From Bacillus sp. 7884-1 (lineage in GTDB: Bacteria > Bacillota > Bacilli > Bacillales > Cytobacillaceae), in the NCBI RefSeq assembly GCF_002272245.1, contig NZ_NPDD01000063.1, positions 62,001-126,000 of the forward strand: a stretch of 64,000 nt of DNA. The letters run 5' to 3'. The translations under genes and the position numbers were made by a program. Shown here piece by piece: positions 34,751 to 43,688 of this stretch. Every line of letters starts with the position of its first letter. The first letter of the stretch is position 1. The notes under the pieces were generated by a model. The model made no database searches, was not told the origin of the DNA, and saw only the letters and a list, made by a program, of their open reading frames with translations.

Positions 34751-36430
34751 TTAGTAAATTCCCACCGCATCAAATCCAGAATTCGCTGCAGCCACTTCCT
34801 CGCTGCCTTCACCATAAAGGTCAGTTGCAGACTGAACGATTGCCTGACGTGCGTCGCTAAAATTGGAATTCGGAGTTAAATAAACCGTTAAGGCACGATA
34901 GTAGATTTGTCCCAATTTCTCCCTTCCAATTTCTTGACCTATCAAGTATGCAGCATGGTTTGTAATCGAGGAGTTAACATGGACTCCACCGCCATCAACA
35001 GATGTTGGCATGTTATAAAATTCATCCATATGATCCGGATAGACGCCGCCATTTGTACTATATGATCTTCTTTCCACGTTGCTGACTACAACACTATTTG
35101 GATTACTTAAGCTGCGCAATACGTTAACACCGTCAGCTTTAGCAGCTGGTGCCATAATATCCTCGCCCATTTCCCAATCACTGTCGTCTACAAGCGCACC
35201 AAAGACGTCTGCAAACGATTCGTTTAATGCTCCAGATTGATTGCGGTATACTAAATTAGCAGAATTAGTGATGACACCATGCGTCATTTCGTGGGCAGCA
35301 ACGTCAAGACCAGCTGATAGAGAAGTCATGAACACACCGTCACCATCACCATAGGTCATCCAACGTCCATTCCAGGAAGCATTGTTATAGTTTGTACCAT
35401 AGTGAACTTTAGAAATGATTGCCATTCCTTCCCCATCAAGGGAATTACGCCCATGCTCATTTAGATAATACTCATATACCTTTTCAGAATTATAGTGTGC
35501 ATCGACTAACGCTCGATCATAGTCACCGATAAATGCAGCTGAATTTCCCACATAGAGAGTGTCGTTACTAGAAGTATTATCATTTTTAGCATCATACGTT
35601 ACGATTCCTTCAAGATTTGCATGAGAGTAATCTGCTAACGCAAACTTCGTTCTAGCATCCGGTTCCTTTACTTGCGTAATATGTAATTCCCTGTGCTCAC
35701 CATGTACCCCTTTTCCAGCGCCTTTTTGTGTTTTCATTTCATCAGCATGCATTAAGCCATTATACTTGTCGATGACTTTTCCTGAGTTTGCATCCACAAA
35801 CACAAACCAGTTTCCGGGTTCATCCCCCATGAAGTTGACATTCACTTTATAAGCTGTGTGATTTTCCCCTTCAAATGGAAGAATAACAAGCTCAGAAGTT
35901 GGCTCATAGGTTAACTCTTCAGGAGCATTGACAGAGGATAATGCCGTCTTTAATGCAGCGTCACTACTTAAAGAAGCAGTCGTATCCACTGCATTATCAT
36001 CAATACTTTGATTTATTCTTCCATTAACAGATACCACTTCATTATCCTTATTAAAATGGACAACAACCTCGGACCCTTCCACGTTCACTCCATTTATTGC
36101 CTGATTAAAGCGAACATGAGTCATACCAAGTTTATCTTTTTGGATATTCTTCACTTTTAAATTCTTATCTGGATTATTAATTCCGGTTTTACCCTCGTTA
36201 TTCTTCAAATAATTTAATGCATTGGTAGAAGTACTTGAAGAGAATTTCTCTGCAAATCTCTCTTTCACAAATAAAGGTACGCTTGCTTTCTCATTCCACA
36301 CCTTAGAAGCTTGTACACTGCTTGCGACCTTCGAATCAGCCAGCTGTGCAAATACACTACTAACAGGAATAGAACCTACCAACATGGCAGAAGACAGTGC
36401 TACTGGTAAAATAAACTTTTTCTTCAACAT
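34751..36430 (-). CDS. npr: Neutral protease, bacillolysin (thermolysin family M4)
   Basis: 559 aa secreted preproenzyme. Signal peptide about 1-28 ('VALSSAMLVGSIPVSSVFA'), FTP and PepSY propeptide (about 60-225), M4 catalytic domain with zinc motif 'HEMTH' near residue 380, third ligand in 'GALNESFADVFGALVD' and C-terminal helical domain with the His in 'DGGGVHVNSSITNHAAYLIG'. Length and order match bacillolysin. It cleaves proteins outside the cell and matures by self-cleavage. Promoter TATAAT is visible upstream; regulation by growth-phase regulators is usual in the family but no site was identified. Confidence 0.94.
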   Translation of the reverse strand: MLKKKFILPVALSSAMLVGSIPVSSVFAQLADSKVASSVQASKVWNEKASVPLFVKERFAEKFSSSTSTNALNYLKNNEGKTGINNPDKNLKVKNIQKDKLGMTHVRFNQAINGVNVEGSEVVVHFNKDNEVVSVNGRINQSIDDNAVDTTASLSSDAALKTALSSVNAPEELTYEPTSELVILPFEGENHTAYKVNVNFMGDEPGNWFVFVDANSGKVIDKYNGLMHADEMKTQKGAGKGVHGEHRELHITQVKEPDARTKFALADYSHANLEGIVTYDAKNDNTSSNDTLYVGNSAAFIGDYDRALVDAHYNSEKVYEYYLNEHGRNSLDGEGMAIISKVHYGTNYNNASWNGRWMTYGDGDGVFMTSLSAGLDVAAHEMTHGVITNSANLVYRNQSGALNESFADVFGALVDDSDWEMGEDIMAPAAKADGVNVLRSLSNPNSVVVSNVERRSYSTNGGVYPDHMDEFYNMPTSVDGGGVHVNSSITNHAAYLIGQEIGREKLGQIYYRALTVYLTPNSNFSDARQAIVQSATDLYGEGSEEVAAANSGFDAVGIY

Positions 36431-36611
36431 TTAAAAACCTCCCATTAATTTCCATGGGATTAATTATAGTTTAGTAAAAGTCAAATAACATGAATAATTG
36501 GAATTATTTTAATATTTAAATAAAATAACAGAATAAGCACAATTAACCCACTGTAATAGGTATAATTTACCAATTTAGAGATTAATAGATGCTTTCCCGA
36601 CACAAGAAAGA

Positions 36612-36635
36612 ACCCCCAAACTCTTAGTCTGAGGG
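36612..36635 (-). terminator. Terminator of the potABCD operon
   Basis: CCCCCAAAC / GTCTGAGGG arms with loop TCTTA; TTCTTTCTTG follows on the minus strand. It resembles the terminator of the protease gene at 34660. The rest of 36431-36730 is AT-rich; I see the protease promoter region but no gene. Confidence 0.7.
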
Positions 36636-36730
36636 AACATAAATCACATTCAATTTTCATCTGAATCGTTAGCAATAAGGAAGTTAAGTTCTTATAATCT
36701 CACTATAGTTAACATTCATTATCTAAAGAA

Positions 36731-37807
36731 TTACTTTAGTGACATTTTAAATTCTAAAAAGTATTCGTTATATTTTCCCAGCAGCTCTAGACCTAAGTTT
36801 TCATATACTTCTAAGTTTGTGCGACTTTCTTCGCGCGGGTAAAAACGTTCATCGTTTACCACTTCATCATCCAATAGTTCCCACGCTGCTTTATTTGGAA
36901 TAGCATATCCTACATAATCCGTATTTTGTGCAGCCACTTGCGCATCTAGCATAAAATTAATAAACTGATGGGCACCTTCCACATTTAATGAAGTTTTAGG
37001 AATAACCATGTTATCGAACCATAAGTTTGAGCCTTCTGAAGGTACTGCGTAATTCAACTCTTCATTTTCGAACATCATGTCTGCTGCCTGTCCAGAAAAT
37101 GTTACGGCTACTGTAGCTTCATTATTAATCATTAGTGGTGTAATCTCATCTCCAATTATCGCTTTAACATTGCCGTTTAGTTGTTTTAATTTTTCTAATG
37201 CTTCACTTAATTCGTTTTCGTCACGTGAATTTAACGAATAGCCTAAACTGTTTAAACCCATACCCATGATTTCACGTGCACCATCAACTAAAAATACTTT
37301 ATTTTTTAGTGCTGGGTCCCATAAATCGTCCCAAGAATCAAAAGTGATATCTTTTGGAAGTTCATTAGGATTATAAACTACCCCAACCGTTCCCCAAAAG
37401 TACGGAATGGAATATTTGTTTTTCGGGTCAAACGGTAAATCTAAAAAGTAAGGATCAATATTTTGTAAGTTTGGAAGTTTCGAATGATCGATTTCTATTA
37501 ACAAATCTTCTTTAATCATTGTTTCAATAGTATATTCTGAAGGGACAACTACATCATAGGATGAGCCGCCTTGTCTAATTTTCGTTAACATCGCTTCATT
37601 TGAATCGTACGTTTCATAAATAACAGAAATGCCTGTTTCTTCTTCAAACTGGTCGATGAGTGCAGGGTCAATATATTCTCCCCAATTGTATACGACTAAA
37701 GTGTCCTTTCCACCCGTTGAGCTTGCTGCTTCAAGCTTTGAAGCAGCAAACGAAAGTAGACCGCATGCTATAACGATTGCCAACATTGTATGAATTAAAG
37801 ATTTCAT
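36731..37807 (-). CDS. potD: Spermidine/putrescine ABC transporter substrate-binding protein
   Basis: 358 aa. N-terminal signal, possibly of lipoprotein type ('IVIAC', Cys15), then the PotD fold: 'LVVYNWGEYIDPALIDQFEEETGI', 'YDVVVPSEYTIETMI', 'IPYFWGTVGVVYNP'. Its ATG overlaps the stop of potC (ATGA). Binds polyamines at the outer face of the membrane and delivers them to PotBC. Last gene of potABCD. Confidence 0.94.
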   Translation of the reverse strand: MKSLIHTMLAIVIACGLLSFAASKLEAASSTGGKDTLVVYNWGEYIDPALIDQFEEETGISVIYETYDSNEAMLTKIRQGGSSYDVVVPSEYTIETMIKEDLLIEIDHSKLPNLQNIDPYFLDLPFDPKNKYSIPYFWGTVGVVYNPNELPKDITFDSWDDLWDPALKNKVFLVDGAREIMGMGLNSLGYSLNSRDENELSEALEKLKQLNGNVKAIIGDEITPLMINNEATVAVTFSGQAADMMFENEELNYAVPSEGSNLWFDNMVIPKTSLNVEGAHQFINFMLDAQVAAQNTDYVGYAIPNKAAWELLDDEVVNDERFYPREESRTNLEVYENLGLELLGKYNEYFLEFKMSLK

Positions 37808-38604
37808 TGAGTAGAGCCCTCCGTTTTTTTCGACCGCATCGTAATGAAGTAATACATAACGACAATACCGACTGTCACGATAAACACTAGCCCCGAGATT
37901 GCATTAACAGTTAACGAAATACCTGCACGTGCCATAGAATAGATTTCAACGGACAATGTGCTAAATCCGTTACCTGTAACAAAAAATGTAACTGCAAAGT
38001 CATCTAATGAATAGGTTACGGCCATAAAAAAACCAGCTAAAATCCCAGGTTTAATATAGGGAATCATAACACGCGTTAATACATCGCGACGATTCGCTCC
38101 TAAATCAAGTGCTGCATCAATTAAGTTCGTATTCATTTCCAATATTTTAGGCAAGACCATTAACACAACAATCGGGATACTGAAGGCAATATGTGAAATT
38201 AATACGGATGTAAAGCCAAGCTTAACTCCAATCATTGTGAATAAAATTAAGAAGCTTGCCCCAATCACAACATCTGGGCTAACAATTAAAATATTATTTA
38301 TTGATAATACGAGGTTACGTATTTTGTAATCTTTTAATGAAACAATACCAATTGCCCCAAGTGTTCCGATAATGGTCGCTATTAACGCAGATAGCAGTGC
38401 AACAATCACGGTATTGATTAAGATAACGAGTAAACGATTATCATCAAATACCGCTTGATAATGTTCTAGTGTAAAACCTTCAAATGAACCCATTGAACCG
38501 CCGCTATTAAATGAATAAAAAATCAAGTAGAAGATCGGTGCATATAAAATAACAAACACGATTGCTAAAAATACTTTAGCTCTAGTCGTTAACTGTGATC
38601 GCAT
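37804..38604 (-). CDS. potC: Spermidine/putrescine ABC transporter permease PotC
   Basis: 266 aa, six membrane helices, EAA loop 'AALDLGANRRDVLTRVMIPYIKPGILAGF'. N-terminus 'YAPIFYLIFYSFN' is typical of PotC. ATG directly follows the potB stop (TAAATG), and the stop overlaps the potD ATG, so all three are translationally coupled. Confidence 0.94.
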   Translation of the reverse strand: MRSQLTTRAKVFLAIVFVILYAPIFYLIFYSFNSGGSMGSFEGFTLEHYQAVFDDNRLLVILINTVIVALLSALIATIIGTLGAIGIVSLKDYKIRNLVLSINNILIVSPDVVIGASFLILFTMIGVKLGFTSVLISHIAFSIPIVVLMVLPKILEMNTNLIDAALDLGANRRDVLTRVMIPYIKPGILAGFFMAVTYSLDDFAVTFFVTGNGFSTLSVEIYSMARAGISLTVNAISGLVFIVTVGIVVMYYFITMRSKKTEGSTQ

Positions 38605-39408
38605 TTATGCTCGACCTCCTTTTTTCTTTGTGCGCGTAAACAACATGATTGCAAACATAATTAAAATTAAAAACACGGCAATCGTTGAACCCATTCCCCA
38701 GTTTTGCGCGACTAAAAATTGCTGTTCTATCGCTGTACCAAGTGTAATCACTTTGTTCCCAGCAATTAAGCGCGTAATCATGAAGAGTGAAAGAGCAGGG
38801 ATGAACGTTACTTGAATCCCTGATTTTACACCTTCAATGGTTAAGGGAAAAATGACGCGTCGGAACGTTGTAAGCGGTGAAGCACCTAAGTCACGTGATG
38901 CGTAAATTAATGACGGATTCATTTTGTCTAACGCATTGAAAATGGGGATAATCATAAACGGTATAAAAATGTACACCGCAACAAACACGAAACTAAAGTC
39001 GGTAAATAAAATTTGCGTTGGGTCGAATCCCAAAAATTTCATTATTGCATTGACCGGTCCGTATAAACCGAAAATCCCAATAAATGCATACGTTTTTAAT
39101 AATAAATTAATCCATGAAGGAATGATAATGAGCATTAGCCATAAATGCTTATGCTTAGTTTTTGTTAAAAGATACGCAGTTGGATAAGAGATTATTAGTG
39201 TAAAAAACGTAATGATTAATGCATACCAAAAGCTTGTCAGTGTCATCGTTAAGTATGCTGATGTAAAGAAGTTTTTATAGTTTACTAGCGTAAATTCTCC
39301 GTTTAAATCGAGCATCGAATAATACAAAATGAGCCCAATCGGTGCAATAACGAAGAGCGCAATCCATAGTAAATATGGGACGAACGCTGGTTTTGACTTA
39401 AACTTCAT
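38605..39408 (-). CDS. potB: Spermidine/putrescine ABC transporter permease PotB
   Basis: 267 aa, six membrane helices, EAA loop '[28 protein letters not shown]'. N-terminus '[20 protein letters not shown]' is typical of PotB. It overlaps the end of potA by 11 bases. Forms the membrane channel with PotC. Confidence 0.94.
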   Translation of the reverse strand: MKFKSKPAFVPYLLWIALFVIAPIGLILYYSMLDLNGEFTLVNYKNFFTSAYLTMTLTSFWYALIITFFTLIISYPTAYLLTKTKHKHLWLMLIIIPSWINLLLKTYAFIGIFGLYGPVNAIMKFLGFDPTQILFTDFSFVFVAVYIFIPFMIIPIFNALDKMNPSLIYASRDLGASPLTTFRRVIFPLTIEGVKSGIQVTFIPALSLFMITRLIAGNKVITLGTAIEQQFLVAQNWGMGSTIAVFLILIMFAIMLFTRTKKKGGRA

Positions 39409-40495
39409 TCGTATATGCCTCTATACGTGCGTCAAATTCTTCTTCTGTTTCATTTAGACGCATAATATGAATCGCTTCTGGGTCGAAATCTAGACCTACT
39501 TGTGCACCTACTTCAGCCTTTTTCAGCGAGTGTACAAGCCACTCATTTCCATCCTTGTCATATGTTGATAGCTCGTAATGTACACCGCGGAATAACTGCG
39601 TATCGACGCGAACACCAATTTTACCTGCTTCTGGCGATGTGATGTGCAGGTCTTCTGGACGAATGACAACATCGATTTTTTCATTGTGCTTCATACCGCC
39701 GTCGACACAGTCAAATACATTTCCAGCGAATTTGACTTTATAGTCTTCAAGCATGACGCCGTCAACGATGTTTGATTCCCCGATAAAGTCTGCAACGAAG
39801 CGGTTAATTGGCTCATCGTATATATCAACGGGTGTACCAGATTGCTGGATAATCCCTTCGTTTAAAACGAAAATTTCATCACTCATCGCTAAAGCTTCCT
39901 CTTGGTCGTGCGTTACGAAAATAAACGTTTTGCCAAGGCGTTGCTGTAGCTCACGCAGCTCGTATTGCATTTCTGTCCGCAGCTTTAAATCAAGTGCTGA
40001 TAATGGTTCATCGAGTAAAATCACTTCTGGGTCATTAATAATAGCACGTGCGATCGCAACCCGTTGACGCTGACCGCCTGACATTTCTGTAATTTCACGG
40101 TTTTCATAACCTGCTAAGTTTACGAACTTTAACGCTTCTGCTACGCGTACTTTAATTTCAGATTCTTTTACTTTTTTAATGCGTAAACCGAATGCCACGT
40201 TTTCAAATACGTTTAAGTGCGGGAATAGGGCGTAGTCTTGGAATACAGTGTTTACTTGACGCTCGTTTGCTGGAATGTCGTTTACACACTTGCCGTTAAT
40301 GTAAATATCCCCTTTTGTCGGTTTTTCAAAGCCTGCAATGATACGTAAAATCGTCGTTTTTCCACAACCTGAAGGACCAAGTAATGTGTAAAATTTTCCA
40401 CGTTCAAGTTCAAAGCTCACATCTTGTAATACTTTACTGTGACTGTTGTAAGATTTTGTTACGTTATCAAAACGGATAATAATATCGTTTGCCAT
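39398..40495 (-). CDS. potA: Spermidine/putrescine ABC transporter ATP-binding protein
   Basis: 365 aa, ATG 40495 with GGAGG upstream. Walker A 'GPSGCGKTT' (residues 40-48), signature '[15 protein letters not shown]', Walker B '[12 protein letters not shown]', H-loop 'FVTHDQEEA', and a C-terminal TOBE regulatory domain (about 275-355, '[10 protein letters not shown]'). First gene of potABCD. A GGGGACGGTTCT element lies 40 bases upstream of its start, in the presumed leader or promoter region. Confidence 0.94.
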   Translation of the reverse strand: MANDIIIRFDNVTKSYNSHSKVLQDVSFELERGKFYTLLGPSGCGKTTILRIIAGFEKPTKGDIYINGKCVNDIPANERQVNTVFQDYALFPHLNVFENVAFGLRIKKVKESEIKVRVAEALKFVNLAGYENREITEMSGGQRQRVAIARAIINDPEVILLDEPLSALDLKLRTEMQYELRELQQRLGKTFIFVTHDQEEALAMSDEIFVLNEGIIQQSGTPVDIYDEPINRFVADFIGESNIVDGVMLEDYKVKFAGNVFDCVDGGMKHNEKIDVVIRPEDLHITSPEAGKIGVRVDTQLFRGVHYELSTYDKDGNEWLVHSLKKAEVGAQVGLDFDPEAIHIMRLNETEEEFDARIEAYTNEV

Positions 40496-40520
40496 GGAAG
40501 CCTCCTATGAATAAGTAAAA

Positions 40521-40610
40521 AGTGTCATGGAGTGTCATGGGGACGGTTCTCATGGTCATACTTTAACTAGGAATCTTATGAATTAAATCCATAAGAACCG
40601 TCCCCATGGT
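40521..40610. repeat. GGGGACGGTTCT inverted-repeat element, copy B
   Basis: Arms CATGGGGACGGTTCT (40536-40550) and AGAACCGTCCCCATG (40594-40608). AGTGTCATGG stands twice in tandem just before (40521-40540). The interior 'ACTTTAACTAG..ATCTTATG.ATTAAATCCATA' is almost identical to copy C at 45480. Confidence 0.88.
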
Positions 40611-40658
40611 CCAACTACTATATTATACTTAATGAAAGAGCTAAGGGAGCGAAAATCG

Positions 40659-40934
40659 ATGATTGTTGAATTAGATAATGAATCAAAACAGTGGATTAAG
40701 TCAAAGGGCAATCAATTGACTGTAAAAACGCTTGAGGTAAAGGCTTGCTGTGCTCCTGGTGTACAAGAGCTGGTTGCTATACCAGGAAAACCTAAATCGT
40801 TAAACCAATTTAATGAGGTTATAATCGATGATTTATCTGTCTATGTACAAAAAAGTATTAGAGGCAAGGAGAAACTTATACTTAAATTATCTGGTTTCGG
40901 TTTCTTTAAATCTATTTCCGCAAAGCTTCAATGA
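40659..40934 (+). CDS. Small CC-motif protein (CC/Se family, HesB-like)
   Basis: 91 aa from ATG 40659, preceded by AAGGGAGCG; an ATG at 40632 has no ribosome site. N-terminal 'IVELDNESKQWIKSKGNQLTVKTLEVKACCAPGVQEL' places two adjacent cysteines (residues 29-30 or so) after the first beta strands, the arrangement in the 'CC/Se motif' group where the second residue can be selenocysteine; here both are Cys. Function unknown, perhaps metal or thiol chemistry. A single gene, convergent with cstA and sharing a bidirectional terminator. Confidence 0.6.
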   Translation: MIVELDNESKQWIKSKGNQLTVKTLEVKACCAPGVQELVAIPGKPKSLNQFNEVIIDDLSVYVQKSIRGKEKLILKLSGFGFFKSISAKLQ

Positions 40935-40947
40935 GGAACCCCTATAA

Positions 40948-40990
40948 AAAACAGCACCCATTCATTAAGTCGAATGGGTGCTTGTTATTT
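40948..40990. terminator. Bidirectional terminator between the CC-motif gene and cstA
   Basis: Perfect 10-bp stem GCACCCATTC (40954-40963) / GAATGGGTGC (40972-40981) with A-run before and TTGTTATTT after. Confidence 0.9.
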
Positions 40991-42794
40991 ATGCTACTTC
41001 TTTTTCCGATTGTTCTACTAATAGATTTTGTGGAATTTTCCAAAGCTTAATCCATTTGTTTATTGAAGCAACCATAATTACTATACCAAGGATGAGCATG
41101 GTAATGGATAGAATACCGTTTAATACGCTGAAACCAGCATTATCTGAATTGAAGTAGACGTTTTTAATCATCCAGTAGCCTGCAGTCATTACAGTTACAA
41201 ATAGGTAAGCAAGCGGGATTAGACAAGTCAGCATGTACCAGCGCTTTTCGGCAATCTTTAGGACTACTGTCGCTCCGACAATGAGTCCGATAGAAGCCAT
41301 TAATTGGTTTGATACACCAAATAGTGCCCAGACGGAACTGATGTCCCCTGAGAAAAGAAGATATCCCCAGACGAAGCAGGCTAATGCACTGGCAAAGATA
41401 TTTGCTCCAATTGAATCTGTACGTTTTAATGGTTTAATAAAGTCTCCAAGGAAATCTTGAATAAGATAACGAGCAACCCTCGTTCCTGAATCTATCGCAG
41501 TTAAGATAAAGACAGCCTCAAATAGAATCACAAATTGATAGAAATAAGATGCTAATTTTGCGAAGAATGGAACTGCAGTGAAGATGTATGTCATCCCTAC
41601 AGCGAGGGTAACGGCCCCACCTGTTCTTCCTTCAAGGTCCATTCCCACCTTTTCCTCCAGTTGATCAAGTTCAACTGTTTCCATTCCAAGTGTTGCGAAT
41701 TTCTCAGGTGATGAATTGATAGCAAAATAATCTCCTGGTTGAAGAGAGATGGCAGCAATTAAAGCCATAATTGCCACTAAGCATTCAACAAGCATTGCTC
41801 CAAAAGCTACACCTTTAATGTCACCCCAGCGGCTGATCATCTTCGGTGTTGTACCAGACCCAACGAATGCGTGGAATCCTGAAATTGCTCCGCAAGCAAT
41901 TGTAATCGAGATAAATGGCCAAACTGGACCAGCAACAACAGGACCCCCGCCATTAATAAATTCTGTAAATGCAGGGAATTGAACTTCTGGGTTTACAATG
42001 AATACCCCAACGATCAATGCTGCGAATACGCCAATCTTCATAAATGTACTTAAATAATCACGTGGCGCCAGCAATAACCAGACAGGTAATGCTGCCGCAA
42101 AAAATGCATAGATTGGTAAAATAAGAGCAAGCGTACTTTTTTCAAGTGTTAACAAATCTCCAAACCATGTACCTTGAATGTTTGGTCCCCAAACGATTGC
42201 TGCCATGATTAGAATGAAACCCACAGTTGTAGCTAGTTTTAAATTGCCTGTCTTTTTATGGTATAATCCAACCGCCATTGCAATCGGAATGGTGATGCCA
42301 ACTGCGAATGTTCCCCATGGGTTTCTTTCAAGTGCACCCAACACAACCATTGACAAACCTGCCATAGTAATCGTGATAATGAATAACATCGCTAATCCTG
42401 TACAGAATCCTGCTACAGGACCGAGTTCTTCCTTTGCAACCTCTGATAAAGATTTTCCTTCTCTGCGCATTGATGCAAAGAGAACGACCATATCGTGGAC
42501 AGCTCCACCAATTACTGCACCAATTAACAGCCAAAGTAGTCCTGGTAAATAACCGAATTGTGCTGCCAGGATTGGACCAACTAAAGGTCCTGCTGCAGCA
42601 ATCGCAGCAAAATGGTGACCAAATACAACCCATTTATTTGTAGGTACATAATCCTGTCCATCTTCTAATTTCTGAGCAGGTGTCGGCTTTGAATCATTAA
42701 GCTTCAAAACCTTTGCCGCCATAAAAGTGCCATATAAACGATAAACGATTAAGAGGATACATATTGAACCTACTACGATTGAAATCGCATTCAT
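40989..42794 (-). CDS. cstA: Carbon starvation protein CstA / pyruvate-type transporter
   Basis: 601 aa with about 16 membrane helices. CstA hallmarks: 'VVFGHHFAAIAAAGPLVGPILAAQFGYLPGLLWLLIG', 'RREGKSLSEVAKEELG', 'HAFVGSGTTPKMI', 'AIDSGTRVARYLIQ'. ATG 42794 after GGAGGGAGAG. E. coli relatives CstA and BtsT take up peptides and pyruvate; BtsT is controlled by the LytS/LytT-type BtsSR pair. Here a LytST pair lies directly upstream, so induction by pyruvate or a related acid is likely. A cre-like site (42844) suggests CcpA repression. Confidence 0.92.
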   Translation of the reverse strand: MNAISIVVGSICILLIVYRLYGTFMAAKVLKLNDSKPTPAQKLEDGQDYVPTNKWVVFGHHFAAIAAAGPLVGPILAAQFGYLPGLLWLLIGAVIGGAVHDMVVLFASMRREGKSLSEVAKEELGPVAGFCTGLAMLFIITITMAGLSMVVLGALERNPWGTFAVGITIPIAMAVGLYHKKTGNLKLATTVGFILIMAAIVWGPNIQGTWFGDLLTLEKSTLALILPIYAFFAAALPVWLLLAPRDYLSTFMKIGVFAALIVGVFIVNPEVQFPAFTEFINGGGPVVAGPVWPFISITIACGAISGFHAFVGSGTTPKMISRWGDIKGVAFGAMLVECLVAIMALIAAISLQPGDYFAINSSPEKFATLGMETVELDQLEEKVGMDLEGRTGGAVTLAVGMTYIFTAVPFFAKLASYFYQFVILFEAVFILTAIDSGTRVARYLIQDFLGDFIKPLKRTDSIGANIFASALACFVWGYLLFSGDISSVWALFGVSNQLMASIGLIVGATVVLKIAEKRWYMLTCLIPLAYLFVTVMTAGYWMIKNVYFNSDNAGFSVLNGILSITMLILGIVIMVASINKWIKLWKIPQNLLVEQSEKEVA

Positions 42795-42843
42795 TATTTA
42801 CTCTCCCTCCATTTCTTCTTATATACAATCATTATCTTACAAA

Positions 42844-42859
42844 ATGAAAACGTTTTTAT
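42844..42859. promoter_or_regulatory. cre-like site upstream of cstA
   Basis: ATGAAAACGTTTTTAT matches the CcpA consensus WTGNAANCGNWNNCW except one C. It lies 50 bases before the cstA start. Confidence 0.5.
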
Positions 42860-42950
42860 TTCATTTTCAAGATAACTTGCACAAATGGGAAGGTGAATTG
42901 CAAAAACCGACAGATGAAATACAACAATTGACAAATGAAAAACAGAAAAT

Positions 42951-43688
42951 TTAAAACCCTAACATCTGCTTTAATTCTTTTACATAGGTCCGGCTGACCG
43001 GAACTTTTGAGCCGTTCTTCATGATTAAATTATAGGTAGCGTTAAACCAAGGCTCTATTTCTACGATATGATCGATGTTTACAATGAAACTGCGGTGGAC
43101 GCGAAGAAATTTGGTGTTAGTTAACTTTTTCTCTAATACAACGAGCGCCTCACTTACTTTGTACTTTTGGTCCATTGTTTCGATCGTGCACTTACCCTCA
43201 CTGGATTCTAAATAAACAATGTCAGCATAGGTTAACAAAATAATTCTTTCATCGACAAGGACGGCAATTTTTCCATTGTAGCTGTTTTTCAAAGGGGAAT
43301 TAATGGGAAGATCCTGATCCCCAATTTTTTGCATCTTTTTAATTTTTTCCAGTGTTTTTCCGATACGTTCTTCATCAAAGGGTTTTAAAATATAATCCAC
43401 CGCATTTAATTCAAAGGCCTGATACGCAAACTCATCGTAAGCTGTAGCAAAAATAATCGCTGGAGCTGAATTAAGATTTTCTAATTGCTTTGCTAAGTCC
43501 AATCCGCTATCTTCAGCTAGTTCAATATCTAAAAAAACAAGATCTGGTTTTAGATCATGAATATCTGCAATGGCATCCTCCATACAATCACTTTCACCTA
43601 AGACGTCCACCTGCTTGCTGCGAATAAGCAAGTATTTTAATTCATCTCTTGCTAATGGTTCATCATCCACTATGTAAGCTTTCAGCAT
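42951..43688 (-). CDS. lytT: LytT-type response regulator (LytTR)
   Basis: 245 aa from ATG 43688 (AAGGAG 12 bases upstream), overlapping the kinase gene by 26 bases. Receiver domain with phosphoacceptor Asp54 ('PDLVFLDIEL') and Lys in 'YILKPFDEERI'; C-terminal LytTR DNA-binding domain (about 140-245: 'IVYLESSEGKCTIET', 'FLRVHRSFIVNIDHI', 'VPVSRTYVKELKQML'). It is the partner of the LytS-type kinase, and probably activates the downstream cstA gene, whose start is about 150 bases away. Confidence 0.9.
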   Translation of the reverse strand: MLKAYIVDDEPLARDELKYLLIRSKQVDVLGESDCMEDAIADIHDLKPDLVFLDIELAEDSGLDLAKQLENLNSAPAIIFATAYDEFAYQAFELNAVDYILKPFDEERIGKTLEKIKKMQKIGDQDLPINSPLKNSYNGKIAVLVDERIILLTYADIVYLESSEGKCTIETMDQKYKVSEALVVLEKKLTNTKFLRVHRSFIVNIDHIVEIEPWFNATYNLIMKNGSKVPVSRTYVKELKQMLGF

